Positions 24,701 to 35,496 of a stretch of 64,000 bases of DNA are shown piece after piece. Both the position numbers and the translations under genes were made by a program. The stretch comes from Chamaecrista fasciculata (lineage: Eukaryota; Streptophyta; Magnoliopsida; Fabales; Fabaceae), in NCBI GenBank assembly GCA_003254925.1, contig QANZ01039786.1, forward strand, positions 102,518 to 166,517, in the 5' to 3' direction. The stretch's first letter is position 1. Every line of letters starts with the position of its first letter. The notes beneath the pieces are model-generated. The model was not told the DNA's origin. It saw only the letters and a list, made by a program, of their open reading frames with translations, and did no database searches.

Positions 24701-27700
24701 TGACAGCTTATTGATTCCATTTTCCAAACTTTAACAAATTATCTGCTGAAACAAGAATAGAAAATGGAACACACCTTTAAAAGATTCACGTAGAACCTGT
24801 CCATAAAAGGAATAATAACAATTAAAATAGTTCTAGGAAGTTAAGTGTAACACAAGGATATGAGTTTCTGCTTCATAGACCAAATTAAACTTTATGGGAT
24901 ATAAGTCATAAAAAGATGGATATATAGCCACTAAGGTATGTATACTTTTTGAACAATATTTTATTTAAGTACTGATATGTTAGACTGCGTAAAGTGATCA
25001 ATCTAAGATTGCATAAAGAAAATGGCAATTTAAATCAATGGAACCAAAATCTAAGTTCATCATGCAATCAATACTATTGACAAACCCACATGACAGTCAA
25101 CTTACAGACATCATGATTAGAATAGACACAGCTGCTTTTAAAACAGTCTTAAAACAGAAATGGAACCTAGCAATAAGCCCATGGAGAGAAAGAATGTTTC
25201 CTTAAGAAAAAAACCACATCAATATGGGAAAAATCATATATAGATTATCAAAGCTGATTACCTTCCCCAAAATTAGGGGAACTAATATGGTCAGAACAAG
25301 GCTTTTAATCAATTGCTTAGTAGGTACAGTTAATCCAACTCCATCAGCTACATATTTTGTGATGGAAAGTGGGACCTGAGAAAGGAGATGAAATGTTAAC
25401 ATAAAATATGATAACAAAAAATAATAACTAGATAATATGGAGAAAAGATATGCACCAGCAAAAAAACTTGCAATTATGAAGACATGTAAAAATGAATAAA
25501 ATACATGATCAGTAAAGTAAAACAAGANGTACCTGCATATCAAATTGATGATACACTACTCTTCAAAGTTTTGGGGGTGATGATACATGGTTAAAAGATA
25601 AGGTGATAGACTACTAGTAATAAGAAAACCCAGTTGCAGCAAAATTCTTGTTCTCTGGAAAGCTTCTTACCTAAACACAGATAAAAATTGAGGAACTGCT
25701 ATAAAATTCTTACTCACAATCAATATTCCTAACATGTTAGATATTACTGTCATTGCGAGAGCCAGAGCAGAATTTCCCCCAGCAAGCTGCAGAAGCATTG
25801 TGGAAAAACTCAAATAAAAGTAAAACCCAGATCTAATATATAGAGAAACAAGGCATATAATAATTTATTGAAATACAAAGGTAAAACAAAAACAGAAGAG
25901 AGAAATATGCATTACCTGAGTGAGTGCAACACCACTTGATAAAGTAGTTGGCATGCAACTAAATACTGCAAGTCCTGTATAGCAATAGATAATTATAGCT
26001 CAATATTTAAGCAAGTTCCTGGCTGAAAATTAACTGCCGATGACAAGTATATGGACACAGACTGCAAATCTTTGGAATTACTATTTGATATATAGGATCA
26101 AGTAGGGTGGGGGAGAAATTGCCAAAATTATCAACAAGTATAGATGGGTAAGAAAGCAAACATGTAATGATTGCATCTCATTTTCTGAAGTCTAATGTCA
26201 AAATATCTTTTAAATCAACTGCTAAAATCTCACTAGGAATAACTTTTTCTCTTGAAAAAAGAAAAGAAAAGTTAAACTGTTTCCCGATGATCTGAAGTTC
26301 ACAAATCCAACACTATCAGTTGTCTTTTGTTTATGTCAAAAACCATTTCAACCGAAAAAGCTCATGAATAATGTTACATAAACATTAACACGCCCCCTCA
26401 TACAAAAGAATTTTGGGCAGTAAACCTAAAGAACGTGCAGGCTTACCATATCTCATGCGGAAAAATAATTTCTAATTAAGAGAAAGGGATAAATGAATCA
26501 AACTTTTGTCCGGTTAGTTTAAACACTCTGATACCTTATCAAAGATTATCAAAGATAGTTTCAACTCAAACTTAATCATTAAGTAAAATGACCATTAACA
26601 GTTTTATATCATCATTAACAGTCTATAATCAAATTGCAACACTATTTACTAAAAACTTAGTCTGCCAACCTATTTGCCAACAAATCTTTCATTGGCTCTA
26701 CACTAAGTTCAAAAGCTACTAATGGAAAATACTATTCAACCAACCCTGTGTACCAAAATTGTCTTCCCAAATAGCATGGCGCAATATAAATAGCTGAACT
26801 GATGCTTGAAAGATAGGAACTCATTAATTCTCCAGCAGTGCATGCAATATCACATTAAGAAAAAGAATGTGATGAGACCCAAGTAATCTTGAGGAACCCT
26901 CCCTTAAAAGCTAGCTGTTGAGAAGAGAGAACCAATCATCCCATACTACCCCATGTCGGAAATAGGAATCCCACACCACTCAAGTCCCTATCAAAATGCA
27001 ATGCTTTAAGTAGAACCAAACAAACTAAACCTGTAATAAATTCTTGGGGTTGGAGCTGAACTTGCAAGATTGCCCTAGAAAAGAAAGGTGTAAGAAACAA
27101 AATAGACACCTGCATAAAGAAAAATGGTTTGCTTTAGACAAATAATCTAGAATTAATGATAACATTGATGCAAGTGATAGCCATAATTCCCAATGGAAAA
27201 GAGGGGATTTGGAAACAAAAAAACGTAAAACCAAATGTTCCAAAACAAGCACATATTGGCAATCTGGCAGCACAAAACAGTAAAGAAATATGGCACAACA
27301 CAACAGCAAATGTATAGATTTATGAAATATATTTTCATATGAATTAACAATCTTTCAGCTACTTCGGCTAAGATTAATAGAAGCATTAACCTTCCAAAAA
27401 GACAGACGAAAGAAAATCTTAGGACATTTGGACTTCAAGTCAGGACTCAAGCACGGAAGTGGGAATTCAACTTAAGTATCTAAAATCACCATATGCAGGG
27501 CTGCCTAAAACTTAAAGATAAAAACATTTATTTCCTTCAATTGTGTTTGATAATTTGCCCTTCAACTCCAACCATCTGGCCCTTGTCTACAATCAGCAGC
27601 ACAGTCCTTTTTCTATAGCTAGAAACCTTGGAATCTCTAATTATTCAACTCTAACTTACCACAGTTCCAATAGGTAGAGCTTCCCAGATGCTGTATTAGC

Positions 27701-29005
27701 TCATTCAAATAATGTAAATCTAAACACAACTACAACTATGAATCCCTAGTTAAGAAAAATTTAAACAATATTGTGGAGAATCAGCTTACAAAAAGTAGAG
27801 TTAAGAAATTCAAGGTCATACTATCCCAAAGAGTCCAACAGGCCATGCTGCTGCAGCTGCTCCGATTTCTTCACTACGCAACATCAAACCTGCATGATAA
27901 TGCATAAAAAAAAAACAGATTACCATGAGAGGAGAATCATAAAAGTATAACAACACTATAAGAGCAGAATAGCCTTCGAGCATAACCTGAGATTATAAAA
28001 ATTCCAAATGGACCAAGTTTTGACACATAATATTTATCAGCAACACAACCGAGACTAGGAAATGTTAGTCCAAGAGTCACTCCAGTGATGAGAGCTGCAT
28101 AGTACATTCACCACATAAACATAATTACCGATCAATAAAACATTTCTTTTTCAAAGCTTAATCCAATAAGCCATGTAGTAAACCACAAAATTCAAATAAT
28201 AATAATAATAACAGATACACAAAAGAACTGCTACCCAAGGGTAAAAAGTTGTTTCCAGCAAATCTCAAAATAGGCTGCGCCCAACTTAATCCCTTCGTCA
28301 GAGCCGAGGGATTGATAGGATTGCTTTCATTACCATCTATCTGAAACCAACGGTAATTTCTCTAAACCATCACACACATACATACTTGCAACCAATAATA
28401 TTCAAAATGAAACTAAAAATTCAAACTAACAATCGGCCATGATGGGTGTAAATTAAATATTCAACCTCATAATATCCACTTTTCACCTGTATTTTCTCAG
28501 CAGTAACCACACAGATGAATTCGTCTTAATTTAACCGAAAGATTAAGCCAGCTGAGCTCGGATATGAGTACAGTCACAAATTACAACTTTGGACAAGTAC
28601 ACTCATATCCCAGTTTAAATGGCTCACTTTCACATTTCCAGTCAAACTCAAATGAATTGTGAAGTTAACAGCTGGCGAAGCAGCATTGTTCTTCCAATGG
28701 TGACAGAACAGTCGCAAGATTCAAAGGGTCCAAACCTGGTCAGGTCGTTGACAGGCTCGAACACGTAGAAAACGGAAATGGCGACTATTAGAAGCAAGGG
28801 AGACGCCGTTGATGAGTGCTGCTCCATGAGAAGGAAAACCTAGGGGCTTGAAATTGGAGGAGCGACCACGAAATGTGAGAGAAACAGTGCGGAAATTGCC
28901 ATGGATTGAGATGAATCGAGGGTTTTGGGGATTAAAAGATGAAGAAGTCGTCGTGGCGGGAAAACCCGGGACAATCGGAGACTGAGTTCCGACCATGAGA
29001 ACCAT
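21759..29005 (-). CDS. BASS4: Plastid sodium/metabolite cotransporter, BASS4-type
   Basis: Bile acid:sodium symporter family membrane protein, expected in the plastid envelope; its substrate is not shown by sequence. Exons (minus): 29005-28736, 28340-28235, 28094-27987, 27889-27822, 27109-27031, 25974-25916, 25786-25718, 25375-25262, 24796-24775, 24034-23967, 23291-23206, 22302-22173, 22002-21901, 21830-21759; all phases agree, giving 450 aa with no internal stop. Residues 1-~85 are rich in Ser, Arg and Thr with few acids, a typical transit peptide. Conserved family segments follow: GVTLGLTFPSLGCVADKYY, MPTTLSSGVALTQLAGGNSA, LILGKVLRESFKG, VPWIQVSKSRSLLL, LVASQKTLPVMVAVIEPLGG and CVGAHLNQ. 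Eight to ten membrane helices are apparent. A second in-frame ATG is at 28996. One microexon is only 22 bases. BASS4 rather than BASS3/5 is judged by remembered similarity. Confidence 0.85.
22372..22624. repeat. Tandem duplication (128 bp) in BASS4 intron
   Basis: Two direct copies of a 128-base unit starting AAATTATCTACT (22372 and 22500), differing at only a few bases (for example TTTCCAGAG versus TTTTCAGAG). Located in the intron between exons 11 and 12. Confidence 0.75.
22707..22785. repeat. Small palindromic element
   Basis: CCACAGGTAATCCTGTGGTA (22709 onward) is inverted as GTACCACATGGATTACCTGT on the right, with about 30 bases between. Likely a small hairpin-forming MITE remnant inside the BASS4 intron. 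Confidence 0.45.
22857..23013 (-). mobile_element. tRNA-derived SINE
   Basis: On the minus strand a box-A-like TTGGCACAACGATAAGG is followed about 30 bases later by GGTTCAAATCC, a good box B. The body then runs through AACAGCCTCT and GGGCCGCCCTTTTTT to a T-rich end. This organisation and wording match the common plant tRNA-related SINEs. It is intronic in BASS4, same strand as the gene. Confidence 0.7.
23699..23881. repeat. MITE in BASS4 intron
   Basis: The ends AGAGTAAACTAACAACTCGG and (reverse complement of the right end) AGAGTAAACTAACAACTTGG form an almost perfect terminal inverted repeat; the interior is made of AGTCCTTT / GGTCCCT-type repeats. 183 bases, no coding. Confidence 0.65.
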
Positions 29006-29205
29006 AAACGCAAAATCCGACGGCGGAGTGGGACACAGATGATAATGTATGTATCTACTCTCTCTACACAGGCGGGGGACCAGGGAAGCAATGGCTTCAA
29101 TACATATCTATGTGTGGTTTGATTTTGGTGAAATCACTATAGAGTATGAACTATGAAAGAACCAGTGTGATAGTTGATAATTATAGGTCAACTACTCATT
29201 TGGGT
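29006..29205. other. BASS4 upstream region
   Basis: Short region 5' of the BASS4 start codon. It should hold the 5'UTR and core promoter, but I see no clear TATA box. A CT/GA-rich stretch lies at about 29057-29075. Confidence 0.35.
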
Positions 29206-30165
29206 CATCAAACATAGGATAAATTTTATTTTGGTCCTAAAATAGTTTTTTGTTCCATTTTGATCCTCGAACTTTTACATTTCTTTTGTTTTGGTCTCAA
29301 AAATATAATTTCGTATGGTTTCTTCTGTGTCAATGTGTCAGACACGTATCCGTGTTGAACACTCGTACAATACTTGTACGATTTATATTCATAAATTTCA
29401 AAATATAAAATTATTTTTTAGGACTTTGATGATACAGTGGATCAACGAGGTGAACTCTGATATCTTGCATAAAAGGCATGGACGGGGTCGAACCTCGTCA
29501 GTCACTCTGATTCTAAAGTGAGTCAAGGTCCTTAGAGGTAAAGTGAAATAATAGTGGATGTTGAAAAGTAACTTTACCTACCTTTTAAGAGATAAAAAAA
29601 AATATCTTACTTATAGGGGTATGAGATAATAAAGAGGTAGAAATCCCTTGGAGATTGAGTTAATTAGGTGGTTAATTTAGTTGAGACATTTATGAATTTT
29701 TAATTGTTTATATATATAAATATATATCGTGTCGTGTTATGTAATTTAAAGAATTTGGCGTGTTCGTGTCATGTCTAGTGTACGTATCAGTGTTTGCGTT
29801 TCATAGTTGTCGTTATTTCTAACGTGAATAGTTGAGATAAATCATTCATGTCATAATGAGTGGGTTGATAAAGAGATAAACGAAAATTTTCATTCTTAGT
29901 CGTAAATTAGAGATAAATCTGAGATTAATTTTTATCTTCAATTTGTGATTAAGAATTACAATTTTTCATTCTCCACTTATTATGACACATATGAAAGAAA
30001 AATAGTTCATCTCAACTTTCTAAGTTATAAATAAGTAAACAACAACGAAAACCTGACGAATTCACGTTTTGGAGATCAAAAGGAAACAAATGTGGAAGTT
30101 TTAGGACCAAAATGGAACAAAAAGTAATTTTAGAACCAAAATGAAACTTAGCCCATAGTTTGAGG
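29206..30165. repeat. Fold-back element (GGTCC-type)
   Basis: The left arm (about 29206-29310, TTTATTTTGGTCCTAAAATA) is inverted in the right arm (about 30060-30165, GGACCAAAATGGAACAAAAA). The interior contains GTGTC-rich segments at about 29336-29360 and 29725-29800 similar to the Mutator-like MITE at 9479, perhaps nested. No coding. Confidence 0.5.
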
Positions 30166-32060
30166 ACCAAAATAAGGTTTTAACCATAATTTTATCTTCA
30201 TTACACGTTTTATTTATATCTTTTATAATTAAGTACGCAGAAATGAATTAACTATTTTTTGTATGGTATACTAAATATTTTTATTATATGCCTTATATTT
30301 ATTAATATATTGTATAACAAATATATGAAGAATTTCCTATAAGTTTATTATATTATAGAACCAAAGATGTATTTATTTTTAAAAAAACAATTGTATTACA
30401 TAATTCAATTTAATTTTTGAAGTACTTAGTTTAGTATTATTATATAATTTCCATTAATGAAAAAATAAAAAAATATCCTTACTCCAAATTTAATCAATAA
30501 TAAATAAATAGATTTTAAATACTAACATTTTACAAACAAATATTTAAATTTTCTTCAACGTGCAACGTTGAATTTTATTAATATCTTTTAGCTAATTTAG
30601 AGTAATGCAAGCACTCAAAGAAAAAAAATAAATAAGAGCACCAAAAACTTTTAGTGTAATGCAAGGAATATATATCCAATTTTTTAAATTTTGAGATCCA
30701 TCCGAAAATATCTTATAATATTTTCTTGTAGTCACCTATTTGTGTCAATGTATTTAGCACTTAAATGTGGCTCTTCCTCATTCTCAAATGCCTTACCTTT
30801 TTTCTGTGGAGGAGAATCTCTCTCTTCTGAAACAATGGACTCTTCCTAGTTGTCTACTCTCTACTGTCACACCTACAATTCTTTTAGTTTGGACGTACAA
30901 TTTTATATATATATATATATATATTTTATATTTATATATTGGCCTCATCTACTATAAACATATAAACATATTTCAGAGCATTACGAACTACGAAGTCAAT
31001 TTTAATTAGTTGTATTTTTAAAAAATTTTTAAGTTAATTGCACTCTAATATTTTATATTTGAGACAATTGTATTTTTTTAAATTTTGAATACAATTAATC
31101 CAAAAAAAATTTAAAAATATAACTGAAATTGATCTCATATTTTAAAAGTATCAATAACTCTTTAGTTGATGTGTTTATTTGGGTGAGGTTTAAATATATT
31201 GTAATAACAAACTAGTAATAAATACTAAATAATAACACAAACCGAACTTGTGTTTGGTATTCAAGTTTACATCCTTTTTAATAAAAAAAAAATTATTTTA
31301 TCAAAATATTGTAGATACTAGATAAATAACGGTTTAAGAATGCTTAAATTAACCCAACATTAGTAGTTAGTTAATTGCCCAACTTATTAATCTCTTATTA
31401 GATTTAGGCATATAAAATCACTTGACACTTTGTATTTATGAAGTTTTTTCTAAAGTATACCTTAGAAACTAACCAAACAATGCTGCGAATTGCTATAGTG
31501 TCTGAAGTCCCTGTTTAGTAGTGAAGTTTTTTTCATGCACACAATTCAATTCTAACTTAATACATTAGGATTAAAAAACCTCAACTATTTAACAATTTTG
31601 TTAAAATTTGTTGGTATGCTTTAGATTTGAGTTTTTTTTATCCCCTTGATATTCACAACTTTCATCTCAACTAATTTTGATTTGACTTTAATCGCATATT
31701 TAGTTATAGTGAAACGATTTTTCAATAGAAATCCTTACCAATTGTTTATTCTAAATTTTACTCAAATATCAAATTATTTAGCACTTTAACCAATTCGTTT
31801 ACTACTATTAGATTTGAGTTTTAATATACTAATTTCACGAGAGAGGAGTTAATATACTCAGAACAATGTCAAGGCTTCAAATGCACAAGATAAAAACGAA
31901 TTGCATGCAAACACTTATTTAGAGAGTATCAAAACGCAAAAGATTCATAGTGGAATCTATTTTTAAGTAGCAAACTACATTTAATTGGTAAATTATGTAA
32001 TATTTCTAAATCTCACAATTGGTTAACTAAATCTATATTTGAGACTAAAATATAAAAATA
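30166..32060. other. AT-rich intergenic, no gene seen
   Basis: Very AT-rich, with a TA microsatellite at about 30905-30925. The 80-codon frame at 30767-31009 runs through the TA repeat and has no domain. No gene, RNA or clear element recognised. Confidence 0.45.
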
Positions 32061-32063
32061 CAA

Positions 32064-32483
32064 TGCCAGAGTGCAAATTTGGTTTCGTATATTTTGTTCA
32101 GTTCTCAATTTGGTCGTGTATCATTTTTTGTTGCAGTTTTGTTCCTATATATATCTTTGCAAAAGGTCCTAATTTTGGTCTCATATCATTTTTTGTCTTA
32201 TATCTTTTAGTCAAGTTGCAGAGTTAGTCCCATATCTTTGCAAAATGATCAACCATTAATTGATTCTTTTGTAAAAATATGATACCACTTCTAAACCTGA
32301 CCCAAAGATATATGACTACTTCTGCAATTTAACCCAAAGATATGAGACTAAATATGCAACAAAAAAAGATGAGACTAAATTGGGACCGGACCTAAAGATA
32401 TGAGACAAAAATGCAACAAAAAAATATGTGAGACCAAATTGAGAACTGATCAAAAGATATGAGACCAAATTTACACTTTAGCC
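32064..32483. repeat. MITE-like inverted repeat next to Yip1 gene
   Basis: The left end (CAGAGTGCAAATTTGGT, then CTCAATTTGGTCGTG) and right end (GAGACCAAATTTACACTTTA) are inverted copies; inner parts also pair (ATATCTTTGCAAAA motifs). A close relative lies at 49163-49474. It ends about 85 bases from the Yip1-type stop codon. Confidence 0.55.
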
Positions 32484-32566
32484 AAAATACAAAAACATTC
32501 GTTTTCATAACGATATTTTCAAACGATCGTTTTTCAGTTTGAAGTTTCACTATTTCTTCCTTTCTT

Positions 32567-33316
32567 TCAAAACACCACAAGGAGTGAGAACAAAGAGTAT
32601 ATAATAAAGCAAGCATAAGCCACCAAGCCACGATGTTCATACCACCTGGTTACTTCAATCAACAACTTCGTGCAAACCCTAGTCGACCATATCACAAAAA
32701 TCGTCGCAATTGCGAAAATGGCGAGACCTGCTTGAGGAAGAAAAAGCGAGAGAAACGATAAAATCACCATAGGCAGCATGCAATATCCAATCAAACTCAC
32801 ACACCTATGCAGATCCAGAGTCCCGTTTCGTCCTGCGAGCATGTTGAACACAACGTAGAGGAAAAGCGCCGATACAGTAACCCAACCTAAAATGATTCCG
32901 AAATGGATCTTTCCGGCGAGTAATTGGAACAATCCGAACGCCATTAAGAGCAGAAACGGGCCTGATAGATCGGCGTCGTCGTGGATATTAGGGTTTATGC
33001 GAAACGGATTCAAGATCGAGCTTGTTTTGCTCCAGATCTGGCTGGTTATTATGCCGAGTTCTTCGAGGAGAGGTGGTTCGTCGCCGAAGTGAGAGTTAGA
33101 TCTGCCGATTTCGCCGATGGATCTGGCTTCTGGAGCTGGGAAGGATGTAGGTGCGGCGGCGGCAGCGGCGGCTCCGACGTCGAAGGACATGAAAGGGATG
33201 GAGTTGGGAGGTCGTGGTAGAAACGGTGGTGTTGGTCGGCGGTGCATGGTGGCGGCGAGTCCTGGATTGCCGCCGGAGGGGAAAATCACCGGAGGGACGT
33301 TGAATTCCTTCGACAT
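32567..33316 (-). CDS. Yip1-domain membrane protein, YIPF5-like
   Basis: An intronless 249-aa integral membrane protein of the Yip1 family, which acts with Rab GTPases in ER-Golgi vesicle traffic. The N-terminal ~75 residues are Pro/Ala-rich and likely cytosolic. The conserved cytosolic motif PPLLEELGI is at residues 81-89 and DLSGP at 116-120. Five hydrophobic segments follow, roughly 118-136, 138-160, 173-194, 196-212 and 230-249, with GYCMLP at 177-182 and a C-terminus ending in the last helix. This order and the short lumenal tail match YIPF5/Yip1p. ATG at 33316 is the first Met; the reading frame is intact to TGA at 32567. Which Arabidopsis YIP it corresponds to cannot be decided here. 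Confidence 0.85.
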   Translation of the reverse strand: MSKEFNVPPVIFPSGGNPGLAATMHRRPTPPFLPRPPNSIPFMSFDVGAAAAAAAPTSFPAPEARSIGEIGRSNSHFGDEPPLLEELGIITSQIWSKTSSILNPFRINPNIHDDADLSGPFLLLMAFGLFQLLAGKIHFGIILGWVTVSALFLYVVFNMLAGRNGTLDLHRCVSLIGYCMLPMVILSFLSLFLPQAGLAIFAIATIFVIWSTRVCTKLLIEVTRWYEHRGLVAYACFIIYSLFSLLVVF

Positions 33317-33580
33317 TGATCGGAATTTTCAACGAACCGATCTCCCGAGGGAAAATTAGGTGATGCAATCTTCTGTTTCTTAGATAGTAATGTAAATCAC
33401 CGGAGGCATGTTGAATTACTTTCGACGCTGATCGGGTTTATTTTCTTGGGAATCGAACTTTCTCGGGAAAATTAGGACTAGTATACGGAAAATCTCAGAA
33501 TTGAGAAATACAAATAAAAATAAGATCACTAGAAAGAAAGAAATTGATAGAATAATCTGCTTTTCTTGGATAATAATGAG
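33284..33580. repeat. Tandem duplication of the Yip1 start region
   Basis: 33284-33395 (the first Yip1 codons and upstream sequence) is repeated, diverged, in about 33396-33580: AATCACCGGAGG, a TTGAATT-CTTTCGAC segment, TGATCGG, GGGAAAATTAGG and the TCTGTTTCTTAGATA / TCTGCTTTTCTTGGATA landmark recur in order. In the outer copy the ATG of Met-Ser-Lys-Glu is mutated, so translation should start only at 33316. Confidence 0.6.
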
Positions 33581-34584
33581 CTAATTATCAGTTTTGTTTG
33601 AACACCATAGCTTCCATTGTCCACAGAAGGTGGCATTCGTTGGGAGAGTATGAATTCAGAGGAATCGAAAGGAGAAATTCATATGATCAAATTTGTGAAT
33701 GAACTTATCAAAAAAAAAAAAAACTGTGAATGAAATTAACGACCAATTGCCAAAAGAAAATGTGGCTTTAAGAGTAGTAGTGAGAAAAATAGAAAAAAAA
33801 AATGATCTAGCATTTTGAAGTTAGTTATTATAAACTTTGAACCCACAAAAACAGTGCTGACTCTGCAAGACTACCACTATTTTACCGCAAGTGTTTCCAA
33901 CATTGTGTGCGTGTCCTTTTTTTATTTTTCGTTTTTTTTTCCTAGCAACAAAAAAATGATAAAAATGCAAGCTGAAAATACTCTCAACTTTCTCTTTAGT
34001 TTTCCATTTGATCACTTCTTTATTTGTGATTTTTAAATATTTCATATATAAGAGTTAAGACGAAAGAAGAGCTACTATAGTACAATGCATTAGTATCTGC
34101 TAATTTCTAATTTATGTGAATAATAAAATGAAGGGAAAAAAAGTGTAAATATCCTCTTCAAATATGACTTGATTTTAATTTTGGCAGATATCTTCTTTTA
34201 ATTATAATCTAGTTGTATATAACCCCCTTAGATTATAAAATTTAGCAAATAACTCTGAACTTTCACAATATTTTAGTTAATATATGGTTTTCACATAATA
34301 TTTCTATATACTCATATTCAATTAATTTTTAAAACTATCTTATCTCCTAAAAAGTTTAAATAAAACTAATTTAAAGTTGTTAAAATTTAAAAGGTTGTCG
34401 AAATTTAAATAAGATTATTTTCTAAATTTTAAAATCCAAGGGATGTATTTGCAATTCATCTATAGTTGAAGAAGAGTATTTGTTAGATTTGATAGTTGAT
34501 GGAGTTACAAAGATTGATATTTATGACTTATGAGGTCTTTTTAACTAGTCTATACTGGAAGGAGCATTAGCATCATTTTTCCTT
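33581..34584. other. Intergenic, no gene seen
   Basis: AT-rich sequence between the Yip1 gene and a MITE. Overlapping short frames on both strands near 33815-34045 have no recognised domain. No gene supported. Confidence 0.4.
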
Positions 34585-34591
34585 AAAATAA

Positions 34592-34835
34592 AGAGCAAAC
34601 CCCCTTTTGTTACTGAGTCGAGGAATCGGTCCCTCAATTGTGGGAAACTACAACTCAGTCCCTCAATTGTACAATCCCGTTTACGTTTTGGTCCCTCACG
34701 TCTGGTCCGTTAGTGATAGAGGTGTTAAGTGATGACGTGTCACCGTTATCTGCTTAGGTGGCCGTTAAATACTTAGTTGAGGGACCAAATCCTCGACTCA
34801 GTAACAATTGAGGGACCAAAAAGGGGGTTTGCTCT
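34592..34835. mobile_element. 244-bp MITE with 7-bp target duplication
   Basis: Perfect terminal inverted repeats AGAGCAAACCCCC at both ends, extended by TACTGAGTCGAGGA segments. AAAATAA flanks both sides (34585-34591 and 34836-34842). The interior has a GTGATGACGTGTCACCGTTA segment with a short palindrome and GGTCCCTCA repeats. Non-coding. Confidence 0.75.
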
Positions 34836-34842
34836 AAAATAA

Positions 34843-35496
34843 ATTATTTGTTTTTGACAAAAGCACTAATTATGTCTTTAAACTTTACGCTTGCTGTCAA
34901 TTTTGTCCCAATTTGTTTTTGCAGTCAATTTCGTTTTCAATATTTTACATTATGGTCAATTTTATCCTTTGCGCTCACTTTAGTCAAATACTAACGACAG
35001 AATTTATGTAGCTAATTATATGTAATGTAAATTTGATAGAAAAAGAAACTCAAATCATAACCCATATTGAAAAATAATATACAATTTGTCGTTAAATTAT
35101 TGAAAAAAGTTAGTCCAATGATAAAATTGACCAAAATGTAAAATAATAAAGACAAAATTAACCACAAAAAATGATTGGGGATGAAAATGGCGGTTGATAT
35201 AAAGTTTGAAGACGAAATGAATGATTTTACCTTTGTTTTTTTTATATTATAAAATGAACTAGGCCAAATACTTACATTGATCCAATTCCAAACCAAAAGT
35301 ATATGAGGAATTAGGAAGGCTGGAAGGCTTTGAAAGTGAAATATTTAGGACCAATTTGATATCTAACCTGTACTTTTAGTATCAAAGTGAGTATTCCGCC
35401 AATGAAATATCTTGAAACTATATGCAAATGTCCCTGCGCAATTTGAACGTTCCTCTGAGCTGAACTGAGCTCTCAGAAAGCAGAGGGAGGAAGAAG
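34843..35496. other. Upstream region of aspartyl aminopeptidase
   Basis: Contains another weak inverted repeat (about 34856-35235, the AATTATGTCTTTAAACTTTA side against the TAAAGTTTGAAGACGAAATG side). The proximal ~150 bases before 35497 should carry the promoter; no clear TATA box was seen. The leader just before the ATG is purine-rich (GAGGGAGGAAGAAG). Confidence 0.4.

Noticed and set aside
32892..33359. Several plus- and minus-strand frames over the Yip1 N-terminus
   Set aside because: Shadows of a GC-rich coding region in other frames; no motif.
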